Source of the DNA: an uncultured Oscillospiraceae bacterium
GTDB lineage: Bacteria; Bacillota; Clostridia; Oscillospirales; Oscillospiraceae
Direction: 5' to 3'
NCBI GenBank assembly: GCA_905234625.1
Contig: CAJOIC010000019.1
Location: forward strand, 1-41,602
DNA length: 41,602 nt
Each line of letters opens with the position of its first letter. Position 1 is the stretch's first letter. The notes below the pieces were generated by a model. That model had not been told where the DNA came from, did not search any database, and was given only the letters and a program-made list of their open reading frames with translations. Positions 1-7,485 of this stretch are shown here, piece after piece. The translations under genes were made by a program, and so were the position numbers.

Positions 1-656
1 TATAAGGCGGCGCAGGAGTGGAACGACTGGTGCCTCGCCCATAGGGAGGACAATACGCTGTTTCCCAAAGGCATCGAGAATTACACCATGGAAGAGCTCG
101 ATGAGATCTGGGAAGCCGTTGAGAACGATGTCTATGTGCGGATGGGCGCATGCACGGGCGAGGCGCGGGATATGCTTGACGCTATCGCCGCAAAATACGG
201 CCTGCGTATACCGGAGAGCTTTCGGAGTGTCTTCCCGAAGGACCTGTACGACATGACGGGTACGGCGGATTTCCTTCCGCTGGACGGGGAGTCCCGCGCG
301 GGAATGTGGTACGAGGGCGGTTTCCTGTCGATCACGAACAGCGCGGCGCTCGATAACGGAAAGACGGTGAATTACAGCCTGATCCGATCAGTCCGGGGGA
401 TGTTCAATGAATCTGCGCAGTTTGTCCTGGAGCAGGGTATTACAGAGGAATGGCAGTACACCGCCGCGGACGGCACGACGGTCACGCTGGATCTTGGCGC
501 GAACCGCTCCGTGGCTTCGTGTATGTGAACATCCGCGGCGGCACGGAAAACAACGATCCCACCAGGGACTTCACAAGTCCCAACACGCTGACCCGCGCCG
601 ACCTGGAGGCCTTTGCCGATTTGATCGATTTCAAGACGCTGGACAGCATAAAGTGA
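1..656 (+). pseudogene. Partial, frameshifted hypothetical protein (3' end only)
   Basis: The gene is open from the first base, so its start lies outside the window. The first reading frame (1-528) gives a soluble, acidic protein segment with no family I recognise and stops at a TGA at 526-528. Coding-like sequence continues from about 513 in a different frame (reading FVYVNIRGGTEN and on to DFKTLDSIK) and stops at 654-656. A net shift of one base between about 495 and 515 would join the halves into one protein of at least 217 residues. A sequencing or assembly error would look the same. No signal peptide or membrane segment is visible in the part present. A strong hairpin terminator follows 12 bases after the second stop, which supports 656 as the original gene end. 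The window carries none of its upstream neighbours, so its role cannot be inferred. Confidence 0.55.
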
Positions 657-668
657 CCCAAAACAGCA

Positions 669-711
669 CCCGCCCCGCGGAAATTTCCGTGGGGCGGGTT
701 TCTCTGTTTTT
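669..711. terminator. Intrinsic terminator between convergent genes
   Basis: A 15-bp palindrome (669-683 with 684-698) has one G-T wobble and is followed on the plus strand by TTTCTCTGTTTTT. It ends the frameshifted gene upstream. Read on the minus strand, the same stem lies just past the stop of the alpha-hydroxy-acid enzyme (718) and is followed by a short T-containing stretch, so it may work in both directions. Confidence 0.8.
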
Positions 712-717
712 GAGGGG

Positions 718-1737
718 TCAGGGCAAAATCACGTTATCCCTTCCGATGTCCTTCAGCGTCGGCGTGCCGCACATGGTCATGGTGGAGGTCAGCTCCCCGA
801 TGAGTTTGTCGAGGTAGACCTTCAGGCCCTCCGCGCCGGCGGCGTAGATGAACGGCACCACGGGCCGTCCGATCAGCACGGCGTCCGCGCCCAGCGCCAG
901 CGCGCGGAAGATATCCACGCCGCTGCGGATGCCGCCGTCCACGAAGATCGTGAGCTTGCCCTTCACCGCGTCCGCGATGGCGGGCAGGACCTCCGCCGTG
1001 GAGGGAACGCCGCCCTGGACGCGCCCGCCGTGGTTCGAGACTACGATGCCGGAGGCCCCGGCCTCGACGGCCTTCTCCGCCCCGCGCACGGTCATGACGC
1101 CCTTGATGATGAAGGGCTTTCCGGCATGGTCGATGATCTCGCGCATCTCTGCGACGGACTTGCTCCCGGCGTTGGGGTTCATAGCCTTGAGGAAGGGCAG
1201 GCCCGCGCCGTCGATGTCCATGGCCACGGCGAAGATGTCCTTTTTCGAGTGCAGGTAGTCCAGCTTCTCGAAGACGAATTCCCTGTTCCAGGGCTTGATG
1301 GTGGGGATACCGATACCGTCCACCGTCTCCATCACGTCGGAGGCGTCCTTCATGACGGCGGGGTCCACGCCGTCGCCGGTGAAGGCGGCGATGCCGTACT
1401 CCGCGCAGGCGGGCACCAGCAGGCGGTTGTAGGCCAGATCGTCGTACTTCGGGCCGTAGTGCATGTTCACGGCCCCCAGGGGCGCGATGAAGATGGGCGC
1501 GGCGAAGGTCCGCCCGAAGAGCGGGAAGGAGATGTCCACGGGCTTATTCTCGCACAGGGTGTCCATGTTCACGCAGATGTCCTGCCATTTGTCATAGTTC
1601 CGGGCGGCGGCGTTGCCGGGGGCCTTGCAGCCAGGACCGGGCATGTTGTTCCCGCAGGCGCGTCCGTTGCAGATGGGGCAGGCCTTGCAGCCCGACAGCT
1701 CCGCCTTCGCGGCGGCGAGGATCTCGTTGTAGTCCAT
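718..1737 (-). CDS. FMN-dependent alpha-hydroxy-acid oxidizing protein
   Basis: This is a 339-residue TIM-barrel flavoprotein of the lactate dehydrogenase (LldD)/glycolate oxidase family, which oxidises 2-hydroxy acids to 2-oxo acids with FMN. The family's active-site segment SNHGGR is present with the probable catalytic histidine at about residue 236. It is followed by the phosphate-binding strands DGGIRSG and IGRP. The N-terminus has a Cys-rich stretch (CKACPICNGRACG, about residues 17-29), as in the anaerobe-type members I know of; it could bind a metal or cluster, but that is inference. The ATG at 1737 has a GGGAGG ribosome site a few bases upstream and a promoter beyond it. It appears to be a single-gene unit. 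The exact substrate cannot be read from the sequence, and the electron acceptor in an anaerobe is unclear. Confidence 0.85.
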   Translation of the reverse strand: MDYNEILAAAKAELSGCKACPICNGRACGNNMPGPGCKAPGNAAARNYDKWQDICVNMDTLCENKPVDISFPLFGRTFAAPIFIAPLGAVNMHYGPKYDDLAYNRLLVPACAEYGIAAFTGDGVDPAVMKDASDVMETVDGIGIPTIKPWNREFVFEKLDYLHSKKDIFAVAMDIDGAGLPFLKAMNPNAGSKSVAEMREIIDHAGKPFIIKGVMTVRGAEKAVEAGASGIVVSNHGGRVQGGVPSTAEVLPAIADAVKGKLTIFVDGGIRSGVDIFRALALGADAVLIGRPVVPFIYAAGAEGLKVYLDKLIGELTSTMTMCGTPTLKDIGRDNVILP

Positions 1738-1772
1738 AGCGTCCTCCCAATGATGCAGTATTTGACAATTCT

Positions 1773-1801
1773 ATTATAAAGGAGCGCGCCCAAACCCGCA
1801 A
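1773..1801 (-). promoter_or_regulatory. Sigma-A-type promoter of the alpha-hydroxy-acid enzyme gene
   Basis: On the minus strand TTGCGG (1796-1801) and a perfect TATAAT (1773-1778) are separated by 17 bases, about 35 bases upstream of the ATG. Confidence 0.65.
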
Positions 1802-1821
1802 GAGGGATATGGACGCCATGT

Positions 1822-1876
1822 GGAACAGGGGACGGTTCTGTGTTTCAAAATGGAACATAGAACCGTCCCCTGTTCC
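1822..1876. repeat. REP-like palindromic element, copy 1
   Basis: Two 26-base arms (1822-1847 and 1851-1876) around a 3-base loop match at 24 of 26 positions as an inverted repeat. The arms carry the core GGGGACGGTTCT. The same arm sequence forms a perfect palindrome at 24774-24828. It sits in the gap between the SGNH hydrolase stop (1884) and the promoter of the next gene, so it may act as a transcript-end hairpin. Dispersed palindromes of this kind are typical of REP elements mobilised by RAYT transposases; no transposase is present in the window. Confidence 0.8.
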
Positions 1877-1883
1877 GGATGTG

Positions 1884-2528
1884 TCATTTCCGCAGCGCCG
1901 TGAGCCACAGCTCCGCCAGCTGGGCCATGCCCCCGGCGGTGGGGTGGCAGCCGTCGATGGTATCGTAGACAAGGCCGCTCGCCGCCATGTCCACCACCCG
2001 GACGCCCGCGTTTGCGGCGCAGTCCCGGATGATCGAGGAGAAGGGCTCCAGGGGCTTTCCCGGCTCCTCCCCCATGAAAAACGGCTCGTCGTCGAGGACC
2101 TTTCGGCCGTTGATGAGGGTGCCGCAGAAGATGTCCGTGTCCGGGTAATTCTCCCGCAGCCGGGAGAGCATGAGGGCGTAGGCCGCGCGGAATCCCGTCT
2201 CGGACACGCCGAAGCCGACGTCGTTCGCGCCGCCGAAGATGAGGATGACGTCCGGGTCCCCCAGGGCGCCGGTCCTCTCCTCGGAGCACATCCCCCGGCC
2301 CAGGCCGTACCCGTCCGCGACGCAGGAGCCCGCGAAGGCGTTGTCCCGCTCGAATACGCCGCCGAGGGCGTTGATGACCCGCATCCACCAGGTGTCGTTC
2401 ACGTCCCGGAAGCCGCCCTTTTCGCACATGACCCGGCCGTAGAAGGTGTTGGGATCGTCCACGGTGATCCCCTTGAAGGTGGAGATGGAATCCCCCAAAA
2501 CCGAGAATTTTTTGCCTGAATAATCCAT
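1884..2528 (-). CDS. SGNH/GDSL-family hydrolase
   Basis: This 214-residue protein is a predicted serine esterase/lipase-type hydrolase of the SGNH superfamily. All four blocks are visible: GDSIS near residue 12 (nucleophile Ser), a Gly region, GGAND in the middle (Asn of the oxyanion hole), and DGCHPT near the C-terminus (catalytic Asp and His). There is no signal peptide, so it is probably cytoplasmic. The frame stays open far upstream inside tex, but the ATG at 2528 is the right start: it is preceded by AAAAGGAGCTTCTC and begins the family's first strand (KKFSVLGDS). It follows tex by 92 bases in the same direction. Substrate unknown; carbohydrate or acyl esters are usual for the family. 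Confidence 0.85.
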   Translation of the reverse strand: MDYSGKKFSVLGDSISTFKGITVDDPNTFYGRVMCEKGGFRDVNDTWWMRVINALGGVFERDNAFAGSCVADGYGLGRGMCSEERTGALGDPDVILIFGGANDVGFGVSETGFRAAYALMLSRLRENYPDTDIFCGTLINGRKVLDDEPFFMGEEPGKPLEPFSSIIRDCAANAGVRVVDMAASGLVYDTIDGCHPTAGGMAQLAELWLTALRK

Positions 2529-2550
2529 GAGAAGCTCCTTTTCAATAGTA

Positions 2551-2632
2551 TGATCCCCCGTGGGGGAGCTTGAGGGGGGCGGGCCCCGCCTCATATGAGA
2601 TCGCGGAGGGCTGGCAAAACTCAGGTTTTGCC
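2551..2632. other. Cluster of short hairpins between tex and the SGNH gene
   Basis: The gap holds a CCCCC/GGGGG hairpin (2554-2567), a GC-only palindromic stretch (about 2578-2590) and an 8-bp stem GGCAAAAC/GTTTTGCC (2613-2632) whose loop contains the tex stop codon. None is followed by a clear T-run on the minus strand, so these look like processing or stability hairpins, not a classical terminator. Confidence 0.4.
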
Positions 2633-4786
2633 GACCTGCTTCATCGAGAGGGAGATCCGTCCCTTCTTGCTGTCCACGTCCAGCACCACGGCGTCCACGA
2701 TGTCCCCCACCTGCACCACCTCGGAGGGGTGCCGGACGAACCGGTCCGAGAGCTGGGAGATGTGGACGAGGCCGTCCTGGTGCACGCCGATGTCCACGAA
2801 CACGCCGAAATCGACGACGTTCCGGACGGTGCCCCGCATGACCATGCCGGGCTTCAAGTCCTCCAGGCTCATGACATCCGTGCGCAGCATGGCGGGAGGC
2901 AGCTCGTCCCGGGGGTCCCGGCCGGGCTTCATGAGCTCCGCGGCGATATCGAGGATCGTGGGCTCCCCCACCCCGGCGAAGGCGGCGGCCCTCTGCGGCG
3001 TCACCTCCCGGAGACGGGCGTTCAGCTCCGAGACCTGCCCCGCCGCCACGTCCGCCAGAGTATAGCCGCAGAGGGTCAGGAGCTTTTCCGCCGCGTCGTA
3101 GGACTCCGGATGGACGGCGGTGTCGTCCAGGATGTTCCGGCTCCCGGGCACCCGCAGGAAGCCCGCGCACTGTTCGTAGGCCCTGGGCCCCAGCTTGGGG
3201 ACCTTGAGCAGCTGCTTCCGGGCGGTGAAGGCGCCGTTTGCCTCCCGGTAGGCCACGATGTTCTTCGCGGTGGCGGCGGTGAGGCCCGCGATGTGCGTCA
3301 GCAGCGCCGGAGAGGCGGTGTTCAGGTCCGCGCCAACGGCGTTCACGCAGTCCTCCACCACGGCCCCCAGGGCCTCGTCCAGGCGGTTTTGAGGCATGTC
3401 GTGCTGATACTGGCCCACGCCGATGCTCTTGGGGTCGATCTTCACGAGCTCCGCCAGGGGGTCCTGCAGCCGCCGGGCGATGGACACCGCCGACCGCAGG
3501 GACACGTCGAAATCGGGGAACTCCTCCGCCCCCAGCTTTGACGCGGAATAGACCGAGGCCCCCGCCTCGCTGACCATCATGTACTGTACGCCGGGCATGT
3601 CCCGGATGAGCTCCGCGATGAAGATCTCCGACTCCTTGGAGGCGGTGCCGTTGCCGATGGCGATGGCGGTGATCCCGTGCTTCCGGATCATCCGGGTGAG
3701 GACCGCCGCGGCCTCCGCCTTTTTGTTATGCGGCGGCGTGGGATAGACGACGCCCGTTTCCAGCACCTTCCCCGTGCCGTCCACCACCGCCAGCTTGCAG
3801 CCGGTGCGGTAGGCGGGGTCGAAGCCCAGGGTGACCCGGTCCTTCACCGGGGGCTGCATGAGCAGCGGCCGCAGGTTCATGGCGAAGGTCCGGATGGCCT
3901 GTTCGCTTGCCTCGTCCGTGAGAGACGCCCGGGTCTCCCGCTCCAGGGAGGGCTCAAGAAGGCGCTTGTACGCGTCCTCCGCCGCGGCGGCCACGAAGGC
4001 CATGGAAAAGCTGCCGGGCTTCACTGCCGCCCGGCGGACGGTGCGGACGGCGGCGGCCTCGTCCGCCTCCACGGAGACCTTCAGGAAGCCCTCCCGCTCC
4101 CCCCGGTTCACCGCCAGCACCCGGTGGCTCTGGACCCGGGAGACGGGCTCCGCATAGTCGTAGTACAGCCGGTAGACGGAGTCCTCCTCCGTGGCGGCCT
4201 TGGAGACCAGGGTCCCCTGCCGCCGGAAGAGGGCCCGCAGATCCGCCCGGACGGCGGCGTCGTCCGCGATGCGCTCGGCGATGATGTCCGAGGCTCCCGC
4301 GAGGGCGTCCTCCAGGGTCTCCACGCCCTTTTCCGGGTCGATGAAGTCCGCCGCCAGGGCGTCGATGTCCCCGGTGCGGCGGTCCTGGGCGAACAGGGCG
4401 TCCGCCAGGGGCTCCAGGCCCTTCTCCTTCGCCATGGAGGCCCGGGTGCGCCGCTTCTGCTTATAGGGGCGGTAGAGATCCTCCAGGGCCGCCAGGGTGG
4501 CGGCGGCGTCCAGGGCGGCGGAGAGCTCCTCCGTGAGCTTTCCCTGGCCCTCCACGGCGGAGCGGATCTCCTCCCGGCGCTTGTCCAGGTTCCGGAGGTA
4601 GGCGAGGCGCTCCGATATCTCCCGGATGCGCTGGTCGTCCATGGTGCCGTGGAGCTCCTTGCGGTAGCGGGCGATGAAGGGGACGGTGTTCCCCTCGTCC
4701 AGGAGCTTGATGACGTTTTCCACGTGGATGAGCTTTTCGCCGGTCTCCTCCGCCAGGAGGGCGGCCAGGGTCTGTATATCCTGCAT
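2621..4786 (-). CDS. tex: Tex family RNA-binding protein (transcription accessory protein)
   Basis: This 721-residue protein matches the length and order of the Tex family. It has an N-terminal helical region (with the conserved NTVPFIARYRKE near residue 32), a YqgF/RNase H-like domain from about residue 320 (VTLGFDPAYRTGCKLAVVDG), a helix-hairpin-helix region at about 490-545 (SPALLTHIAGL...VPKLGPRAYEQCAGF), and a C-terminal S1 RNA-binding domain from about residue 643 (GTVRNVVDFGVFVDIGVHQDGLVHIS). Tex binds RNA and influences transcription elongation and RNA turnover. It starts at an ATG at 4786 and is divergent from the rRNA methyltransferase gene, with overlapping promoters between them. 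No odd features are seen. Confidence 0.95.
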   Translation of the reverse strand: MQDIQTLAALLAEETGEKLIHVENVIKLLDEGNTVPFIARYRKELHGTMDDQRIREISERLAYLRNLDKRREEIRSAVEGQGKLTEELSAALDAAATLAALEDLYRPYKQKRRTRASMAKEKGLEPLADALFAQDRRTGDIDALAADFIDPEKGVETLEDALAGASDIIAERIADDAAVRADLRALFRRQGTLVSKAATEEDSVYRLYYDYAEPVSRVQSHRVLAVNRGEREGFLKVSVEADEAAAVRTVRRAAVKPGSFSMAFVAAAAEDAYKRLLEPSLERETRASLTDEASEQAIRTFAMNLRPLLMQPPVKDRVTLGFDPAYRTGCKLAVVDGTGKVLETGVVYPTPPHNKKAEAAAVLTRMIRKHGITAIAIGNGTASKESEIFIAELIRDMPGVQYMMVSEAGASVYSASKLGAEEFPDFDVSLRSAVSIARRLQDPLAELVKIDPKSIGVGQYQHDMPQNRLDEALGAVVEDCVNAVGADLNTASPALLTHIAGLTAATAKNIVAYREANGAFTARKQLLKVPKLGPRAYEQCAGFLRVPGSRNILDDTAVHPESYDAAEKLLTLCGYTLADVAAGQVSELNARLREVTPQRAAAFAGVGEPTILDIAAELMKPGRDPRDELPPAMLRTDVMSLEDLKPGMVMRGTVRNVVDFGVFVDIGVHQDGLVHISQLSDRFVRHPSEVVQVGDIVDAVVLDVDSKKGRISLSMKQVGKT

Positions 4787-4815
4787 AGATCAGATTCTCC
4801 CAACTAAAATTGCTG

Positions 4816-4843
4816 TTGAAAACCCATTATAATGTGTTATGAT
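4816..4843 (+). promoter_or_regulatory. Promoter of the rRNA methyltransferase gene
   Basis: TTGAAA (4816-4821), a 16-base spacer and TATGAT (4838-4843) precede the ATG at 4874. The element overlaps the tex promoter on the other strand, so the two divergent genes share control space. Confidence 0.55.
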
Positions 4844-4855
4844 GGCGTTTGTAAA
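4826..4855 (-). promoter_or_regulatory. Promoter of tex
   Basis: On the minus strand TTTACA (4850-4855), an 18-base spacer and a perfect TATAAT (4826-4831) lie about 40 bases upstream of the tex ATG. Confidence 0.55.
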
Positions 4856-4873
4856 GAAAAAAGAGGTGGTTTC

Positions 4874-6070
4874 ATGGAACGGACATATCCCCGGCTGACG
4901 GTGACGAAAAAAGCGGAGCGCGCCCTGCGGGACGGGCATCCCTGGGTCTATGGGGACGAGGTGACGTTCGATCCCGGCGGCTGGGCCGACGGGGACATCC
5001 TGGACGTCTGTTCCCAGAGCGGCAGATGGCTGGGGGCGGGGTACGGCAACGCCGTCTCCAAGCTCCGGGTGCGGCTGCTGTCCCGGAACGGGAACGACCG
5101 GTTCGACGAGGCCTTTTACCGCCGCCGGGTCCACTATGCCGTGGAGTGCCGGCGTCAGGTGATGGGGGCCGATTTTTCCGCCTGCCGCCTGGTGTTCGGG
5201 GAGGCGGACGGTCTCCCGGGCCTCACGGTGGACCGCTATAACGACGTTTTGGTGACGGAGGTCCTCTGCGCCGGGACGGACCGGGTGAAGGGGCTTCTCT
5301 ACCGCCTTCTCCTGGAGGAGCTGGAGGGCGCGGTGACGGCGGTGTACGAGCGGAGCGACAGTCCCCTCCGGGACAAGGAGGGCCTGCCCCGGTTCGAGGG
5401 CTGGGCCGTGGGCGAGGCCCCCGGGACCACCGTCATTTCGGAAAACGGCGTGAGATTTGCCGTGGACTACATCCACGGCCAGAAGACGGGCTTCTTCCTG
5501 GACCAGAGCCGCAACCGGGCGGAGGTCATGCGTCTGGCGGCGGGCAAGAGCGTCCTGGACTGCTTCACCCATACCGGGGCCTTCGCCATCCACGCCGCGC
5601 TGGGCGGGGCGGCCCGGGTGACGGCGGCGGACGTGTCCGCCTCCGCGCTGGATACCGCCCGGGAGAACGCCCGCTTGAACGGCGTCGATTCCATCGAGTT
5701 TGTGCAGACGGACGTGTTCGATCTTTTGACGGAGATGGCTGCCCAAAAGCGCAGGGAGTACGACTTCATCGTGCTGGACCCGCCCGCCTTCACCCGCTCC
5801 GGCGCCACCGTGAAGGCGGCCTTCCGGGGGTACAAGGAGATAAACCTCAAGGCCATGCGCCTGCTGCCCCGGGGCGGGTACCTCGCCACCTGCTCCTGCT
5901 CCCACTTCATGACGGACGAGCTCTTCCGGAGCATGCTCCGTCAGGCCGCCGCGGACGCCCAGGTCTCCCTGCGCCAGCTGTACGTGGGACGGCAGGGCCC
6001 GGACCATCCCATCCTCTGGGGCGTGCCGGAGACGGATTACCTGAAATTCTATATTTTCCAGGTAGTATGA
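4874..6070 (+). CDS. Class I SAM-dependent rRNA methyltransferase, RlmI-like (PUA + MTase)
   Basis: This 398-residue protein is a predicted 23S rRNA cytosine-5 methyltransferase of the RlmI/YwbD/YccW type. The N-terminal PUA domain (TKKAERALRDGHPWVYGDEV) is followed by a linker with GLPGLTVDRYNDVLV and by a Rossmann-fold methyltransferase domain. That domain carries KTGFFLDQSRNR, the SAM-binding VLDCFTHTGAFAIHAALGGA, the acidic motif at the end of strand 4 (FIVLDPPAF), and the CSCSHFM segment with the probable catalytic cysteine. The start at 4874 is chosen because AGAGGTGG precedes it and the N-terminus then matches the family; an ATG 14 codons upstream lies inside the promoter region. It is divergent from tex and followed by the sortase gene, which has its own promoter. 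Confidence 0.9.
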   Translation: MERTYPRLTVTKKAERALRDGHPWVYGDEVTFDPGGWADGDILDVCSQSGRWLGAGYGNAVSKLRVRLLSRNGNDRFDEAFYRRRVHYAVECRRQVMGADFSACRLVFGEADGLPGLTVDRYNDVLVTEVLCAGTDRVKGLLYRLLLEELEGAVTAVYERSDSPLRDKEGLPRFEGWAVGEAPGTTVISENGVRFAVDYIHGQKTGFFLDQSRNRAEVMRLAAGKSVLDCFTHTGAFAIHAALGGAARVTAADVSASALDTARENARLNGVDSIEFVQTDVFDLLTEMAAQKRREYDFIVLDPPAFTRSGATVKAAFRGYKEINLKAMRLLPRGGYLATCSCSHFMTDELFRSMLRQAAADAQVSLRQLYVGRQGPDHPILWGVPETDYLKFYIFQVV

Positions 6071-6079
6071 TCCTAACGG

Positions 6080-6107
6080 TTGCAAAACGGAAAAAATGTG
6101 CTATAAT
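6080..6107 (+). promoter_or_regulatory. Promoter of the sortase gene
   Basis: TTGCAA (6080-6085) and a perfect TATAAT (6102-6107) with a 16-base spacer lie 63 bases before the sortase ATG. A GGGAGG ribosome site precedes the start. Confidence 0.65.
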
Positions 6108-6169
6108 AAATTACAAATAGTTACAAACTACCGCGCATCCGCGGTCGGGATATCCGGGAGGCATGGCAT

Positions 6170-7165
6170 ATGAGCCAGAACAAACGAAACAAAAGCTCCG
6201 GCTGGGACGACGGCGACATCGACTGGCTGGAGGAGGTCGTCGAGGAGGAGCCGGGCCGGGCGGAGGCCAAGGCCTCCGCGGAGGAGGACTGGGAATTTGC
6301 CCGCGCCGGCAGGGCCCCATCCCGGCAGCGGGTCCGTCCCGCGGAGGAGGAGCCGGGATACCGCGCCCACCGCCGGAAGACCAACGTCCCGCTCATCATC
6401 GTCATCGTGCTGCTGGTGGGGGGCATGATCTTCGCCGGCTGGCAGCTGGGCACCATCTTCCTGAACTACCACAGGGACCGTTCGGCCTATGACGATCTGG
6501 CGTCCAATGCCATCTCCTCGCTTCCCGAGGAGGCCGCACCGAAGCCGGAGAGCAAGACGGAGGAGGAGCAGGCCGAGACCTTCGCCGTCAGCCGCGTGCC
6601 CATCTCCGTGGACTGGGCGTATCTCCGGTCCGTCAACAGCGATATCGTGGGCTGGCTGTACTGCCCCGGCACCATCATCAACTACCCCGTCGTCCAGACC
6701 AGCGACAACGACTTCTATCTGGATCACGGCTTCGACCGACAGCCCAATACCTCCGGGGCTCTGTTCGCGGATATGAATTCCGCGGCGGGCACCGTCTCCT
6801 CCAACTATATCATCTACGGCCACAACATGAAGGATAAGTCCATGTTCGCCACCTTCCACGACTATATGGACGAGGAGTATTATCGGCAGAACCCCACCAT
6901 GTACTACCTGACCCCCGACGCCTCCTACCGGGTGGACCTGTTCGGCATCCACGTAGTGGAGGGGACGGTGGACAACTATCCCACCCACTTCGCCAGCGGC
7001 AGCTACCAGGAATATCTGGACAGCGTCAGCTCCCAGTTCTACTGGTTCAACAAGGACGCCGTGGACACCAGGTATCAGATGATGACCCTCTCCACCTGCA
7101 CCTCGGCCCAGGGGTATCAGGACGCGAGGCTGGTTTTGCACGGCACCATGGTCCCCATCGAGTGA
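6170..7165 (+). CDS. srtB: Class B sortase
   Basis: This 331-residue membrane-anchored cysteine transpeptidase cuts a C-terminal sorting motif in surface proteins and joins them to peptidoglycan. A long acidic cytoplasmic N-terminus (about 1-75) precedes one membrane segment (about 76-97, VPLIIVIVLLVGGMIFAGW). The catalytic domain starts near 140 (ISVDWAYLRSVNSDIVGWLYCPGT), as in SrtB. Catalytic residues are visible: His218 in IYGHNM, Cys310 in TLSTCT and Arg320 in QDARLVLHG. The N-terminal tail before the membrane segment is longer than in classical SrtB. No substrate gene is adjacent. Possible substrates in the window are the Cys-rich protein at 37658 (DPKTG motif) and, more weakly, the SH3-like protein at 25218. 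Housekeeping role inferred. Confidence 0.93.
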   Translation: MSQNKRNKSSGWDDGDIDWLEEVVEEEPGRAEAKASAEEDWEFARAGRAPSRQRVRPAEEEPGYRAHRRKTNVPLIIVIVLLVGGMIFAGWQLGTIFLNYHRDRSAYDDLASNAISSLPEEAAPKPESKTEEEQAETFAVSRVPISVDWAYLRSVNSDIVGWLYCPGTIINYPVVQTSDNDFYLDHGFDRQPNTSGALFADMNSAAGTVSSNYIIYGHNMKDKSMFATFHDYMDEEYYRQNPTMYYLTPDASYRVDLFGIHVVEGTVDNYPTHFASGSYQEYLDSVSSQFYWFNKDAVDTRYQMMTLSTCTSAQGYQDARLVLHGTMVPIE

Positions 7166-7176
7166 TTTCGGCTTGC

Positions 7177-7408
7177 TAAATCGCGCGAATGCTGCGTCCG
7201 TCCTTCCGCGAACCGGCGTCACATACACAAAGTATGCTCCTGGGCCCGCGGAAGTCCGGCCATCGCCTCGCGTGATTTATCCGCGCCGTGCTTCGCTGTA
7301 TCGCGCGAATGCTGCGTCCGCCCTTCCGCGGACCGGCGTCACATACACAAAGTATGCTCCTGGGTCCGAGGAAGTCCGGCCATCGCCTCGCGCGATCTAT
7401 CCGCGCCG
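7177..7408. repeat. Tandem pair of 120-bp palindromic repeat units
   Basis: The 320-base gap between sortase and the yfhO-like gene holds two copies with an exact 120-base period. Positions 7181-7288 and 7301-7408 differ at only about eight sites. Each unit has imperfect inverted ends (TAAATCGCGCGA at 7177-7188 with TCGCGTGATTTA at 7268-7279), a second complementary pair (CTTCCGCG with CGCGGAAG in copy 1) and an inner CATAC/GTATG hairpin, so each can fold as one long hairpin. Because 120 is a multiple of three, the stretch 7173-7430 is also open as an 85-codon frame, but it lacks a ribosome site and is probably not a gene. It looks like a small non-autonomous element. Confidence 0.75.
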
Positions 7409-7427
7409 CATCGAATATATCCGCGAA

Positions 7428-7474
7428 TGAAACAAAAACGCTCCCCCTTTCGTCTTAACGAGAGGGGGAGCGTT
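7428..7474 (-). terminator. Terminator of the yfhO-like gene
   Basis: A 12-bp perfect stem (7437-7448 with 7463-7474) is followed on the minus strand by TTTTTGTTT. It lies 11 bases past the stop codon of the gene at 7486. Confidence 0.85.
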
Positions 7475-7485
7475 CGCGTCGTTAT

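Noticed and set aside
2529-3170. N-terminal extension of the SGNH hydrolase by 214 codons
   Set aside because: The extension overlaps the certain tex gene on the same strand in another frame, while a good ribosome site and the family's N-terminus are at 2528.
7177-7408. Tandem repeats as a short CRISPR array
   Set aside because: The units are 120 bases with no unique spacers between them, and no cas gene is present.
7173-7430. An 85-residue open frame with two repeated blocks
   Set aside because: It exists because the DNA repeat period (120) is a multiple of three. No ribosome site or promoter is seen, and the DNA folds as palindromes.
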